DNA of 59,759 nucleotides from Saccharothrix sp. NRRL B-16348 (lineage in GTDB: Bacteria > Actinomycetota > Actinomycetes > Mycobacteriales > Pseudonocardiaceae). Each line of letters opens with the position of its first letter. The first letter of the stretch is position 1. The position numbers and the translations under genes were made by a program. Positions 1 through 8,574 of the stretch are shown here, one piece after another. The notes under the pieces were generated by a model. The model did no database searches. It saw only the letters and a list, made by a program, of their open reading frames with translations, and had not been told where the DNA came from. The stretch spans positions 1-59,759 of the forward strand of contig NZ_LGED01000222.1 of the NCBI RefSeq assembly GCF_001280085.1, written 5' to 3'.

Positions 1-303
1 GGCGATCAGGCAGATCCGTTCACGGATCGCCTCACCGATCGTCCGACTCCGCCCGCCGCTCCATTTTGGGTCCAGCGCCGCGAACCCCCGCTCGTTGAAC
101 GCATGGATCACGTCACGGACATAGTCCTCGCCCACCTGCAGCAACGAGGTGATGTCCCCGACCGCCTGGCCCTGGCCGGACATCAGCACCACGATCGCCC
201 GGCGCAGCCGTACCGGATCCTTCGCGGTCCTGGTGATCCGTTGGATCTTCCGGCCTTCCTCCATCGATAACGGCCTCACGAACACGCTCGGACGACGAGC
301 CAC
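1..303 (-). CDS. IS630-family transposase, N-terminal part (runs off left edge)
   Basis: Reads from the edge back to a GTG at 303, with a GGGAGG ribosome site about 5 nt upstream. The visible ~100 residues give the helix-turn-helix region typical of IS630-type transposases: an SMEEGRKIQRI start, then RLRRAIVVLMSGQG, then a FNERGFAALDP segment and a GGR linker. The DDE catalytic part would lie outside the window. The element appears to end close to the CTAG at 391-394, and IS630 elements favour TA/CTAG targets. Transposition protein acting on its own ends; its insertion seems to have beheaded the HTH gene to its right. Family call is firm; completeness of the element is unknown. Confidence 0.85.
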   Translation of the reverse strand, partial: MARRPSVFVRPLSMEEGRKIQRITRTAKDPVRLRRAIVVLMSGQGQAVGDITSLLQVGEDYVRDVIHAFNERGFAALDPKWSGGRSRTIGEAIRERICLIA

Positions 304-393
304 AACCACCTCCCGCACTCGACATGCGGGACCAGCCTCGCCGATCACCCCAACCGATCGATTACCGGGTCATCCCTCTGTGACACGCCACTA

Positions 394-723
394 GTCGAGC
401 TGCACCGGTTGCACGCCAGGGCGGGCAGGCCCAGCCTTGATGACATGGTCAAGCGACAGGACCGGGACCTGAGGGACCGGTTCGGTCGCGACACGGTTCA
501 TCGCCTGTTCAGCGACTGCTGGGAAGCCCCAAAGCTGCCACTGCTCTACGAGGTCGTGCGCATCCTCGCCACCATGGCGCCCGGAGCTGATGTCGAGCGC
601 ATGTGGGACCGGTTCGATCGGCTGTGGTTGGCCGTCGAGCGCTACGAGGCGCTCGATCTAGGGCAGGGATTCCTGTACGACGGTGTGGTCGCGGACGATT
701 GGTCAGGAGACCATCATGGCTGA
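394..723 (+). pseudogene. 5'-truncated HTH protein upstream of caspase-TIR
   Basis: An open frame begins right at the putative IS630 junction and ends at TGA 721-723, overlapping the ATG of the next gene. The first in-window residues (VELHRLHARAGRPSLDDM) look like the inside of an N-terminal XRE/HTH domain, followed by a DTVHRLF recognition-helix-like segment and LPLLYEVVRILATMA, the usual layout of actinobacterial HTH regulators in which the helix is followed by a 'W/L-E-VV' helix. A normal N-terminus with start codon and RBS is missing; a TTG at 409 would be the first possible start and has no good RBS. Probably a regulator or adaptor of the caspase-TIR gene, now damaged; translation could still occur from an IS-borne start. 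Confidence 0.6.
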
Positions 724-1849
724 TCGCGTGGTGCGGATGGCGCGGTCCCGGGCGGTCCTCGTGGGCGTCGCCAGGTACGACGACCCGTCGCTGCCAGACC
801 TGCCTTCGGCCGACCGGGCTGCCGAGGACTTGGCGCGGGGGTTCGAAGAGCTGCCTGCCGGCGGTGCGGTGCTGGTCGACACGGTCGTCGACGCGGATCG
901 GCACGAATTCGTGCGGGCTCTGGTCGAAGCCTGCGCCGACGCCGAGGACCAACTCATCCTCTACTTCTCCGGGCACGGCGTGCTGTCACGGTTCGGCGAG
1001 TTGGTCCTGGCGACCCGCGACTGCGACCCGCGTGCCCCGGAGCTGACCGGGGTGCCGTGGAACTCCGTTCGCGCCGCGCTCGCCGACACCCAGGCCCGGT
1101 CCGTGATCGTGATACTGGACTGCTGCTTCAGCGGCGCCGCCGACTCCGCCCTGCAGGAAAGCCAGCAGATCGCCGAGGCCGCGCCTGCCGGGAGCCGGGG
1201 ACCACAGTTCACCTACCTCATGGCTGGCCGCGCACCGTGGCCGTATCAGCCTGGTGTCCTCGGCGCAGCCCTGCGCACCGCCATGGACGCCTTTCCCGTG
1301 GAAGACGGCGCCTCACCGGATTTCGCCGCTTTGGCGGTGCTGTTGCGGCACGAGATGACGGGCGTCAGCCAACCCAAGCTGGCAATCTCGGACTCGGGGT
1401 CAACAGCGAACGACCACCGGGTGAGCCCAGTCTTCATCACGTACCGGGTCGAGGACAGCGGCTTGGCCGCCGCTATTGACCAAGCCGTAGCCAACAGGTT
1501 GGGCAAGGCAGCGGTCTTCCGGTCCACTAGGTCTATCCCAATCGGAGCGAACTTCCGGGAGGTCATCGCGGACAGCATCCGGCGAGCTCAGGTCGTCGTG
1601 GCTGTCATCGGTCCGGACTGGGAATCCCGGTCGACCGCCCCGGACGACTGGGTGGTCCACGAGATCGCCACAGCGTTCGAGCACGGCATCCCCGTCGTTC
1701 CGGTGGTCGTGGGTGCTCGGGGCCCGGTGCGCGCCGAGGACGTGCCCGAACGGATCCGGCAGCTCGCCTACTTGCAGTTCCTCCAGGTCCGTGCCGACGC
1801 GCCAGAGGTGATCGACGCGGTCGTCGGACGGTTGCTGGAGGTGCTCTGA
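716..1849 (+). CDS. Caspase-like (peptidase C14) - TIR fusion protein
   Basis: 377 residues from ATG 716, chosen for the AGGAGA site just upstream and because it overlaps the preceding stop. Residues ~10-215 are a caspase/metacaspase domain with the catalytic pair visible: His87 in YFSGHG and Cys137 in ILDCCFSG. Residues ~236-377 are a TIR domain (VFITYRVEDSG, then RSIPIGANF, then VVVAVIGPDW) with a WxxxE motif, W312 to E316, the position of the catalytic glutamate in NAD-cleaving bacterial TIRs. Known family roles are proteolysis and NAD depletion or signalling in abortive-infection systems; one chain carrying both effector folds suggests self-cleavage release or dual killing. No sensor (NB-ARC, TPR, WD40) is attached; the truncated HTH gene upstream is the only partner. 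Function is inferred. Confidence 0.85.
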   Translation: MADRVVRMARSRAVLVGVARYDDPSLPDLPSADRAAEDLARGFEELPAGGAVLVDTVVDADRHEFVRALVEACADAEDQLILYFSGHGVLSRFGELVLATRDCDPRAPELTGVPWNSVRAALADTQARSVIVILDCCFSGAADSALQESQQIAEAAPAGSRGPQFTYLMAGRAPWPYQPGVLGAALRTAMDAFPVEDGASPDFAALAVLLRHEMTGVSQPKLAISDSGSTANDHRVSPVFITYRVEDSGLAAAIDQAVANRLGKAAVFRSTRSIPIGANFREVIADSIRRAQVVVAVIGPDWESRSTAPDDWVVHEIATAFEHGIPVVPVVVGARGPVRAEDVPERIRQLAYLQFLQVRADAPEVIDAVVGRLLEVL

Positions 1850-1854
1850 GCCTG

Positions 1855-1871
1855 CCGCACGGTCCGTGCGG
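1855..1871 (+). terminator. Short hairpin after caspase-TIR gene
   Basis: CCGCAC / GTGCGG arms separated by GGTCC, starting 5 nt past the TGA of the caspase-TIR gene; no T-run. It lies between convergent genes, so it may serve as a weak terminator. Structure is seen; function is inference. Confidence 0.4.
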
Positions 1872-2043
1872 AGCGCCCTGACCAGCAGTGGCGATCGATG
1901 AGCCACATCATCTCGCCGGCCCTCGGTGAGATCGTCCGAGTGCGTGAAGGCTACTGGTGGGACAGCGCTGTGCGCGGATCTGGTCTCCAGAACCCTCTAG
2001 GTCCGGCAGGGCCCAAGTCCGGTTAAAGTCGATTGACAATCCC

Positions 2044-4314
2044 TCAGAGACCCGCGGCGACAAGGTCACGCAGCAACCTTGCACCGGCCTGGATGCGGTC
2101 TTCGGTGTCTACGTGCCGGTTGTCACGCCACTCTTGCAGTATGACCAGCTTGAGTTGCTCGTCCAGGCCAGAGTTGGCGCGGATCTCATAAAAGCGTTCG
2201 AGAAACTCGCTGTGCGACGGAGGCTTCAGAACGAAACCATCCACCGCGCAGCGCAGGCCAGTGCCACTTTTGCGCAGGAACATCGATCGCGTTTCCTCAA
2301 CGTAGCCGCCGATGAAAAACGGACCTTCCTCCCCGTCGATGACGTCCCCGCTCGCTCCGGCCTCTCGAACCAGGGCGGTGAGATAGGGATCACGGTATTT
2401 ACCGTTCATCTGGGTCTTGTTGAGCATGCAGACGCGATAACCCATCGCGCCACCGACACTGGCGTAGATTCCGGAAGCGCCCTCGCGCATCGCTTCATAG
2501 CGCACGAAGTAGTAACGCCAATCGAAGTACCCCTCTTGCTCTCGTTCGCGCAGGAACGCGTCTCGGACTTCACGTAGCGAGGTGTCCGGTGCCGTCCCCG
2601 CCGCGACGGCATCGAGGACCGCACCCATCGCCGTGGCAGTGTTCACCAAGTTCGCACGAGCAGTACCGGTGAGCAAGTTGCGCCACGGTTCACCGTTCGA
2701 CGGCGAACCGAACTGCAGATCCCGAGCGTTGCGACGGCGCGCGTACTCGCCCGCCGCGAGGAGTGCTCCGGTGAGAGCGCGCCACTTGACAGGCGCGGCC
2801 ATCAGCGATTCGAAGGCGGTCACGCGGTGTCCGAACGTATCCGCGTCAAGTTCGAATGCTTGCAGCGACCCGTGAAGGAGTTGGTGATCTTCGAGCCGGA
2901 AAAGTGCCGGGGCAAGGTGGGGATGCTCGTCGAGGAAGGCCCACTTGGCGAGTTCGTCCTCGGCCTGAGCCTTGTTGAAACCCTTGATCTCCTCGAGTGA
3001 GCCGTGAACGATGATGCGCTCCACGTCGGCAACCAACGCGGGTAGCCGATGCGGACGGAACTCGCTCTCGGATGCTTCGATCAGGTTGCGCAGCACCCGC
3101 AGGCGGCGCGGGAATTCGTCGGAGGGATTAGCACGATTCAGGATGACGGCCAGGAGTAGCAGCGTACGACCGTAGCTGAATCGTCCCTTGTACCTGCTGT
3201 CGTAGTGGCGGCAGCAAGCATCGAAAAGGTTCACGTTCGCGTCGGTACCGAAGAGCAGCAGCAGCCGCCCCTCATCATCGGCGCTAACCGGCCTGAAAGT
3301 GAAGATCCGTCGGAACTCCTCCGCGATGTCGACCTCAACCCAGGTGTCGAACGCGTGGAAGAGAAAGGTCAGGCACTCATCCGCTTCGACTCCTTCGGTT
3401 CCGAACAGCCGCAACGCGCGGTTCTCGAAAGAACTGCCGTTCGGAACTCGTCCCAAGCGCCACTCGCACACGTCGGTGATGAATGCGATGTAACGCATGA
3501 ACTCGTCATCCACGATGTCGTCATTACCGCGATAGCGCCACAAGATGTCGGACCACACCCCGTCGACCCGCTGATCGAAGGCGATGGCCTTCTCCCCGGC
3601 CCACGAGATCGAGCGCTCGAACCGGGCCTTGAAGTTCTCGAACGCCGTCAACGGCTTGCCCCGCGAGTTCATCTTGATGTAAAGCTCCTCGCCGGAGCCC
3701 ATCTCGTCGATCGGCAGGAGCTGGAAGGAGATGGCCGGGTCATCAGCGGAAACCAGCCGCTCCCACGCGAGGCGCGCATCGCAGTCGCCGAAACGCTCGT
3801 GGATGGCGCGGATCATCACCAGCATCGCCTGAATGGTCGGATCGTGCTTCCAGACGTACAGATACCATGACTGATCGACGATCCACGCCGTAGGATCTGC
3901 CACGTTCGGCGGCGCCACCGCCTTGACCAGCCGCTGGCAGAACAGGCGAGCGCTGGGCCTAGTGGCGTACGAGAAGCTCATCCAGGGTTGTTGCTCGGCG
4001 ATCTGCCCTGCCCGGTAGCCCAGATACCAATGCAGCAGGAAGAGGGTGGTCAGGCGCTGCTGTCCGTCCAATGGGCGTAGCGTGCCGTCCTCGACATCCC
4101 CGTAGATGAAGTCCAGTCCCACCTTCTCGTCGCCAGCGAGTGCGTCGTAGAGTACGTCGAGAAACCGCGCCCGGATCTCCTGCACGCGGCCGTCTGTGCG
4201 CCCTTGCGCGTAGTCGCGCTGGATGAGCGGGATCTCGATGCTCCTCACCGCGGGGGCGTCGGCGGTGGCGTCCGATGAGAAGAGCCCGGTGTAGGACGTC
4301 AGGTATTTGGCCAT
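2044..4314 (-). CDS. DUF262 domain protein (downstream partner, GmrSD-like)
   Basis: 756 residues. The N-terminal ~230 residues carry DUF262 hallmarks: IPLIQRDYAQGR at 28-39 and LDGQQRLTTLF from 82, the ParB/Srx-like nucleotide-binding signature also seen in GmrS and SspE. The long C-terminal part has no motif I can name; I see no DUF1524 H-N-H signature, unlike the partner gene. Its ATG overlaps the stop of the upstream DUF262-DUF1524 gene (ATGA), so the two are co-translated. DUF262 proteins are linked to restriction of modified or phage DNA; a paired arrangement with one nuclease-bearing and one nuclease-less member suggests a two-subunit restriction complex. Role inferred. Confidence 0.75.
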   Translation of the reverse strand: MAKYLTSYTGLFSSDATADAPAVRSIEIPLIQRDYAQGRTDGRVQEIRARFLDVLYDALAGDEKVGLDFIYGDVEDGTLRPLDGQQRLTTLFLLHWYLGYRAGQIAEQQPWMSFSYATRPSARLFCQRLVKAVAPPNVADPTAWIVDQSWYLYVWKHDPTIQAMLVMIRAIHERFGDCDARLAWERLVSADDPAISFQLLPIDEMGSGEELYIKMNSRGKPLTAFENFKARFERSISWAGEKAIAFDQRVDGVWSDILWRYRGNDDIVDDEFMRYIAFITDVCEWRLGRVPNGSSFENRALRLFGTEGVEADECLTFLFHAFDTWVEVDIAEEFRRIFTFRPVSADDEGRLLLLFGTDANVNLFDACCRHYDSRYKGRFSYGRTLLLLAVILNRANPSDEFPRRLRVLRNLIEASESEFRPHRLPALVADVERIIVHGSLEEIKGFNKAQAEDELAKWAFLDEHPHLAPALFRLEDHQLLHGSLQAFELDADTFGHRVTAFESLMAAPVKWRALTGALLAAGEYARRRNARDLQFGSPSNGEPWRNLLTGTARANLVNTATAMGAVLDAVAAGTAPDTSLREVRDAFLREREQEGYFDWRYYFVRYEAMREGASGIYASVGGAMGYRVCMLNKTQMNGKYRDPYLTALVREAGASGDVIDGEEGPFFIGGYVEETRSMFLRKSGTGLRCAVDGFVLKPPSHSEFLERFYEIRANSGLDEQLKLVILQEWRDNRHVDTEDRIQAGARLLRDLVAAGL

Positions 4315-5984
4315 CAGGGAGCATCCTCCTCGAGCAGGTATGGAGCGATGTAGCTCTGCATGGCCGCGAGGTATCCGGCGCGATCGCGCTCGCCCCAGAA
4401 GTGGACCTGCTGCCCTTCCGCGTCGGTGTAGTACTTGAGGAAGACATTGCGGGTACAGACCGGGATGTAGGAGCCCTCGCGGTCCCGTTCGAGAATGCTC
4501 CGGCGCTTCACCTCGAAGGCCGAGTTGCTCAGCGCGCTGTTGTCTTCACTCGACAACAAGGCAAGGTTCGAGATCGTGTCGATGTCCGCACCCTCCCCGG
4601 CCCGACTGAACACGCTGCTGAGTTCTTGCTCGAGTGGCTGGAAGGTCTCGGCTGAGATGTCGTCGAGGGCACCGTTGATGCGTCTCGTGAGGTCAGCGCG
4701 CTGGGAGTCGTCGATCGTGGGAAGGCCAGCCAGGGCGTTACGGTGCAGGCGGAGCCACTCCTCCCACTGGGCCGCGCGATTCAGCGGCTCGGCGTTCTGA
4801 GCATGAATGTGTTCGATACTCCATTTCCGGGTCGCATGCTCCTTGAAGGAGAATCGCTCGGAAGACAGCTTCATGCGCCGCACGGTTTCGACGTTCATCA
4901 ACAACAGGACAGCCTCGGCCCTCCAGTTTCCATAGCGAAGCTCAGCAACGTCGGACGGAGACAGGTTTAGGTCGTTGCGGATCCGCGCGTCCAGGCGTGC
5001 ATCAAACTCGTGCTTCGTGCAGTCGTTCGACAGCGCCACCAGGCCGTCGAAGCGCTGACCCCTGGCGATGAGATAGCCGATCTTGTGGAATAGATCGCGG
5101 TTGTCGTACCACCCCATGACAAGCGAGTGAAGGTCGATCACCTGGTTCCAAAGATTCTCAGATGACTTCTCGATCTGCGGCCGGAGCGTCTCGAAGGTGT
5201 GGAACATCGGACGCGGGTACGTTTGCGGCCTGCCTGCGAGCGTGTCGAGCAGGAGGGTGATGTGTGTTGCCTCTGGGGCGGACTTACCGGTGACGAAGGC
5301 CCACACCTCCGGGATGCGCAGGTCACGTTCGATGATGTCCCACTGCGCGGCGATCTCGCGGTCGCGTTTGACCTGGCGACTGCGGGTCAGGATGAGAGCC
5401 TTGACGAGTTCGGCGTCGGTGAGAGGTATCCGCCCGATGTTGAGGCGGGTGAACAACGTGGTCGACTCGACCTCCGGAGGGGCTTCGTACCAGATGACGT
5501 AGACCGACTCCGAGAGGTACTTGTAGAAGTTGATTGCTGCGAGCGTGGTGTTGTCTTGCTCTTCAAACCATTTTCGGATGCACTCGAAGGCGCCGAAGAT
5601 GTGGAAGAAGTCGATGTTGCTCTGGCTATCCTCCGATGTCGGATTCTGCAGGTACTCCGCACTGGCAGCGCGTGTCTCGTATTCCAGCGAATACTTCAGA
5701 CTCGCAGTCGGGAGGTGGTGTCGGATGTAGCGGAGAATTAGGGACAAGGTCGTCAGGCGTTGTTGACCGTCGATCAGTTCCCACTTCTCATCGTCCCGAC
5801 GCTTCACCACGACCGGTTGCAGAAAATACTTATTGCCCGCGCTCTCGTGAATATCATCGAGGAGCCGCGTGACTTCATCGGATCCCCAACGGTAGCCGCG
5901 CTGATAACTCGGCACGAAGAACTCGCCGGCGATGTTTCCCACCAACTCCGGCCGTAGATCGGTGGTGACCGTCTCACGTTCCAC
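4314..5984 (-). CDS. DUF262 + DUF1524 (HNH-like) protein, GmrSD-type restriction factor
   Basis: 556 residues from GTG 5984; no convincing RBS, and the start could be leaderless. N-terminal DUF262: FVPSYQRGYRW at 23-33 and ELIDGQQRLTTL around 69-80. C-terminal DUF1524-like nuclease: WSIEHIHAQN (His-X-His of the HNH-like core) about residue 380 and NLALLSSEDNSALSNSAFEVKR further on. This is the domain order of GmrSD and related type IV enzymes, which cut modified DNA using NTP. First gene of a two-gene operon with the downstream DUF262 protein. Alternative: a non-type-IV anti-phage nicking system. Domain calls firm, substrate unknown. Confidence 0.8.
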   Translation of the reverse strand: MERETVTTDLRPELVGNIAGEFFVPSYQRGYRWGSDEVTRLLDDIHESAGNKYFLQPVVVKRRDDEKWELIDGQQRLTTLSLILRYIRHHLPTASLKYSLEYETRAASAEYLQNPTSEDSQSNIDFFHIFGAFECIRKWFEEQDNTTLAAINFYKYLSESVYVIWYEAPPEVESTTLFTRLNIGRIPLTDAELVKALILTRSRQVKRDREIAAQWDIIERDLRIPEVWAFVTGKSAPEATHITLLLDTLAGRPQTYPRPMFHTFETLRPQIEKSSENLWNQVIDLHSLVMGWYDNRDLFHKIGYLIARGQRFDGLVALSNDCTKHEFDARLDARIRNDLNLSPSDVAELRYGNWRAEAVLLLMNVETVRRMKLSSERFSFKEHATRKWSIEHIHAQNAEPLNRAAQWEEWLRLHRNALAGLPTIDDSQRADLTRRINGALDDISAETFQPLEQELSSVFSRAGEGADIDTISNLALLSSEDNSALSNSAFEVKRRSILERDREGSYIPVCTRNVFLKYYTDAEGQQVHFWGERDRAGYLAAMQSYIAPYLLEEDAP

Positions 5985-6254
5985 ACATCGAGGCTAACGG
6001 AGCCAGCCAAGCGGCGACGTTCCCGGGTTCGACAGTTGACATGGCCTAGAGCGACCACACGTCCGCTGATGCCCGGAGCGAGCGGTCGAACCATCGGGTG
6101 CTCGTGCAGTGAGAGCGGGCCTATGTGCGACCAGGGCGTCTCCAACCCTGCAGGAGATCAACGGGCTGGAGCTCGCTGGCAGTGGCATGACCGTGGTGCG
6201 CACGATCGGCCGCCTCGTGGCTTGAAACCCGTGCCGGTTCCTCGGACCCGATCG

Positions 6255-6437
6255 GGCGAAGAGCGCAGCTCGTGAGATGTGGTTGCCGTGCCATCCAACG
6301 GAGGTTGGGCTTATCGGAGGCCAGTGGCGGCGCGTTGCCTCCTGTCGGTTGGTGATCTCGGTACGTGCCGCCGCCCTGGCCGGACCTCGGGGAGGGCACC
6401 AACCTGCGCGAGGTCGTTGTGCGGAGGGCCGGACCTC
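6255..6437. repeat. Hairpin repeat, copy A (downstream side of methylase/S/HEPN cassette)
   Basis: About 180 bp matching copy B at 10469-10656 at roughly four bases in five, same orientation. Core: GGCCAGTGGCGGCG (6319) pairing with CGCCGCCCTGGCC (6369-6381) around a well-conserved ~36-nt loop that includes GTCGGTTGGTGATCTCGGTA, then GGCCGGACCTCGGGGAGG and the conserved GGGCACCAACCTGCGCG. The stem is kept although its bases differ from copy B. Function unknown; may be a mobile-element end, a REP-like palindrome or a recombination site. Confidence 0.75.
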
Positions 6438-6448
6438 AGTTGTGTAAG

Positions 6449-7405
6449 TCAGCCGGAATGCGGGGACGTCCATGAGTCGGACCCGGCGGGCGCGAAGTCT
6501 TCGTAGGCCTGAAGTTCCCACTCGAGGTTGTCTGCCACGGCTCGCCACCGCGCCAGCGGGCTGTCGAGAAGCTCTTCGGCAAGGCTGTGACCGACGAACG
6601 TGGTGGCGCTGGTCAGGGCGGGCGCCACCTCGCTGCGGTTGCGCATGCGTGAGGCGACGTCAGCGAAGGAGTACGCGCCGTTCTCCCCGGCGACGTGGGT
6701 GAAACCATTGCGGACCTTCTTGTACTCGGGCCACTCCTTCGCCCACTGGCTGAGCACGGTGGAGCTGACGTAGCGGCGCATCCCGGCGATGAGCTCGTTC
6801 ACGCTCGCTTCCAGGTTGGATCTGCCGCCCCTTTGTGGGCGTAGGCCGTCCGCGAGCCCGCACGCCCGCCACAGCACGGCGCTGCCAAGCATCTCGGGCC
6901 ACTCGTCCACCTCCGGCAGCCCGACTACGTGCTGCACGAGTCCCTCGTAGGCCAGTTGCACACTGCGGTCAGCGAGCGGTTCGCAGAACACAACGGGCAG
7001 CGAGCGGTCGTAGTCGCCAACCACCTGCCCGAGGCTCCAGGCGACGAGCGCGACTCGACTGTGGTCCCGGACGAGCTCCGGCGGGTCGCCGGCGGTCCGG
7101 TCGCGCACGGCCTGTTGCACGGCCTGGTTGATCTCGTTGCTCGGTCCGTAGCCGCGCAGTCCGGCAGCGATCCAGGCGGCAAGGGCTGCGTGGTCGGCGT
7201 CGAGCGGCTGATACCGCTCCTGCGGGTCCGGCAGGGTGAGCCGGTACGCCCAGAGCGCCTCGTACCGCTGGATGGTCAAGCTGAGCCAGTCGAGATCGCG
7301 GTCGATGTCGGCTAGCCGGTCAGCCATCTGTGTGGCGCAGCTGCTCTGGAGCTCCTGGTACAGCTCAGCAAACACCACGGGCGCCAGCCGTGCGGTCAGC
7401 TCCAC
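6449..7405 (-). CDS. Unknown protein with Rx4H (HEPN-like) motif, third gene of methylase cassette
   Basis: 318 residues from GTG 7405, overlapping the 3' end of the S-like gene by 10 nt, so it is surely co-expressed. I do not recognise a named family. The sequence is mostly helical and ends in a region with KKVRNGFTHVAG, where R232 to H237 fits the Rx4-6H motif of HEPN ribonucleases, preceded by a hydrophobic helix and followed by more helix. HEPN proteins commonly act as toxins or RNA-cleaving effectors of restriction and abortive-infection loci. The motif is short, so this is suggestive only; an alternative is a structural third subunit of the restriction complex. Confidence 0.55.
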   Translation of the reverse strand: MELTARLAPVVFAELYQELQSSCATQMADRLADIDRDLDWLSLTIQRYEALWAYRLTLPDPQERYQPLDADHAALAAWIAAGLRGYGPSNEINQAVQQAVRDRTAGDPPELVRDHSRVALVAWSLGQVVGDYDRSLPVVFCEPLADRSVQLAYEGLVQHVVGLPEVDEWPEMLGSAVLWRACGLADGLRPQRGGRSNLEASVNELIAGMRRYVSSTVLSQWAKEWPEYKKVRNGFTHVAGENGAYSFADVASRMRNRSEVAPALTSATTFVGHSLAEELLDSPLARWRAVADNLEWELQAYEDFAPAGSDSWTSPHSG

Positions 7406-8574
7406 AGCAGCTGCTCCAACTTCTCGCTCAGTGGGGCGTGGGGAGACGGCTGCTGCGCATGGGCATCCCCGGAGGCGGACAGCGCGTCGTGCGGCACGGG
7501 CAGCTGCGCCAGGGTGCTACGGCTCAGCCTGGGAATGACGCCGCCGGTGATGAGGGTGCCGCGGAGCGTTTGAGCGGGCTCGCTGCGCAGATAGGCGGCC
7601 AGCGCTTCGCCATGGCTGCGGTCGTGCGGCTTGACCAGCAGCACGCCCGTCCCGGCGATGGCTGATTGCGTGACCAGGGCTGCCCGTCCGCGCACCCCGA
7701 CCTCGACAACTGCGACGTCACCGGGCTCCGCGACTACACCGGTCCCCGGCTCGGCCCAGCGCTGCACCTTGTTCCCATCGACCGACCGACCGTTGAGGAC
7801 GGGCAGGGCGCCTGGCCGCGGCTGCTCGAAGACGCCAGGCGGGTTGCGGCCAGCGATGATAGTGGCGAGTTCCTTCAGTGGAACGCCGTCGTTGAAGACC
7901 TCGGGTGTGGGTGTGACGAGGTAGCGGTGCCACTGGCCGTCAACTGGCAGCGTGGTGACGCGCCACCAGCTGCGCCCTTCGGAGCTCACGGCGACGCTGG
8001 TCCGCGCGTGCAGCGCTGAGAGCTGGGCGTAGCACGGGTCGGCGGGCGGGAGCGGTACCGGAACGGGCGTGTTGAGCAGCGCGGTCAGCGGGAGTCTCCC
8101 GGTAGTGCCGACCGTCAGGGTTCGGCGCAGCGCGCGTCCACGAGCAGAGCTCAGCGCGGCCCACAGCCAGAGGCCGGTGGTCGGCTGCTCTGGGCGCAGC
8201 GCGACGAAGTTGACGAAGGTCAGGGCGCGGTGCTGCTCGCCGATGAGCACGCAGGGGCCGTCACCGAGCTGCGGCACCAGGACGTCACCGAGGTGGGCGG
8301 CGGCGTCCGTACTCCCGACGCGCAGGACGAGTCGATAGGCGCCACGGCCACGGCGGGTGCGGACATCACCAGTGACGGTGTCAACGCTCCCCGGACCGAC
8401 AACAGGTTCGTCCTCCTTCGCCTCGTTGCGCGGCGTGCGCACCTGCACGAGCGCACCGAGCGGAACGAGCGGTTGCTGACCCCACAGCTCGTCGGGCGTC
8501 GGCGCGAGCAACGCGGTGACGTCCCAGGTTGCTCGCTCCCGCAGATTGAGCACAGCAGTGACGGGACTACTCAC
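7396..8574 (-). CDS. HsdS-like DNA specificity subunit
   Basis: 392 residues if started at GTG 8574, which overlaps the methylase stop; a TTG at 8595 is possible too. Two halves each begin with the type I S-subunit style opening (PLVPLGALVQV near residue 35 and VPLKELATIIAGRNPP near 235) and close with a proline-flanked TRD exit (NTPVPVPLPPADP and TLAQLPVPHD), so two target-recognition domains can be seen. It would read DNA for the fused methylase/nuclease encoded just upstream. Lies between methylase and HEPN-like gene in one overlapping operon. The sequence is far from the HsdS at 14-15 kb, so this is a separate system rather than a duplication. Confidence 0.7.
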   Translation of the reverse strand: MSSPVTAVLNLRERATWDVTALLAPTPDELWGQQPLVPLGALVQVRTPRNEAKEDEPVVGPGSVDTVTGDVRTRRGRGAYRLVLRVGSTDAAAHLGDVLVPQLGDGPCVLIGEQHRALTFVNFVALRPEQPTTGLWLWAALSSARGRALRRTLTVGTTGRLPLTALLNTPVPVPLPPADPCYAQLSALHARTSVAVSSEGRSWWRVTTLPVDGQWHRYLVTPTPEVFNDGVPLKELATIIAGRNPPGVFEQPRPGALPVLNGRSVDGNKVQRWAEPGTGVVAEPGDVAVVEVGVRGRAALVTQSAIAGTGVLLVKPHDRSHGEALAAYLRSEPAQTLRGTLITGGVIPRLSRSTLAQLPVPHDALSASGDAHAQQPSPHAPLSEKLEQLLWS

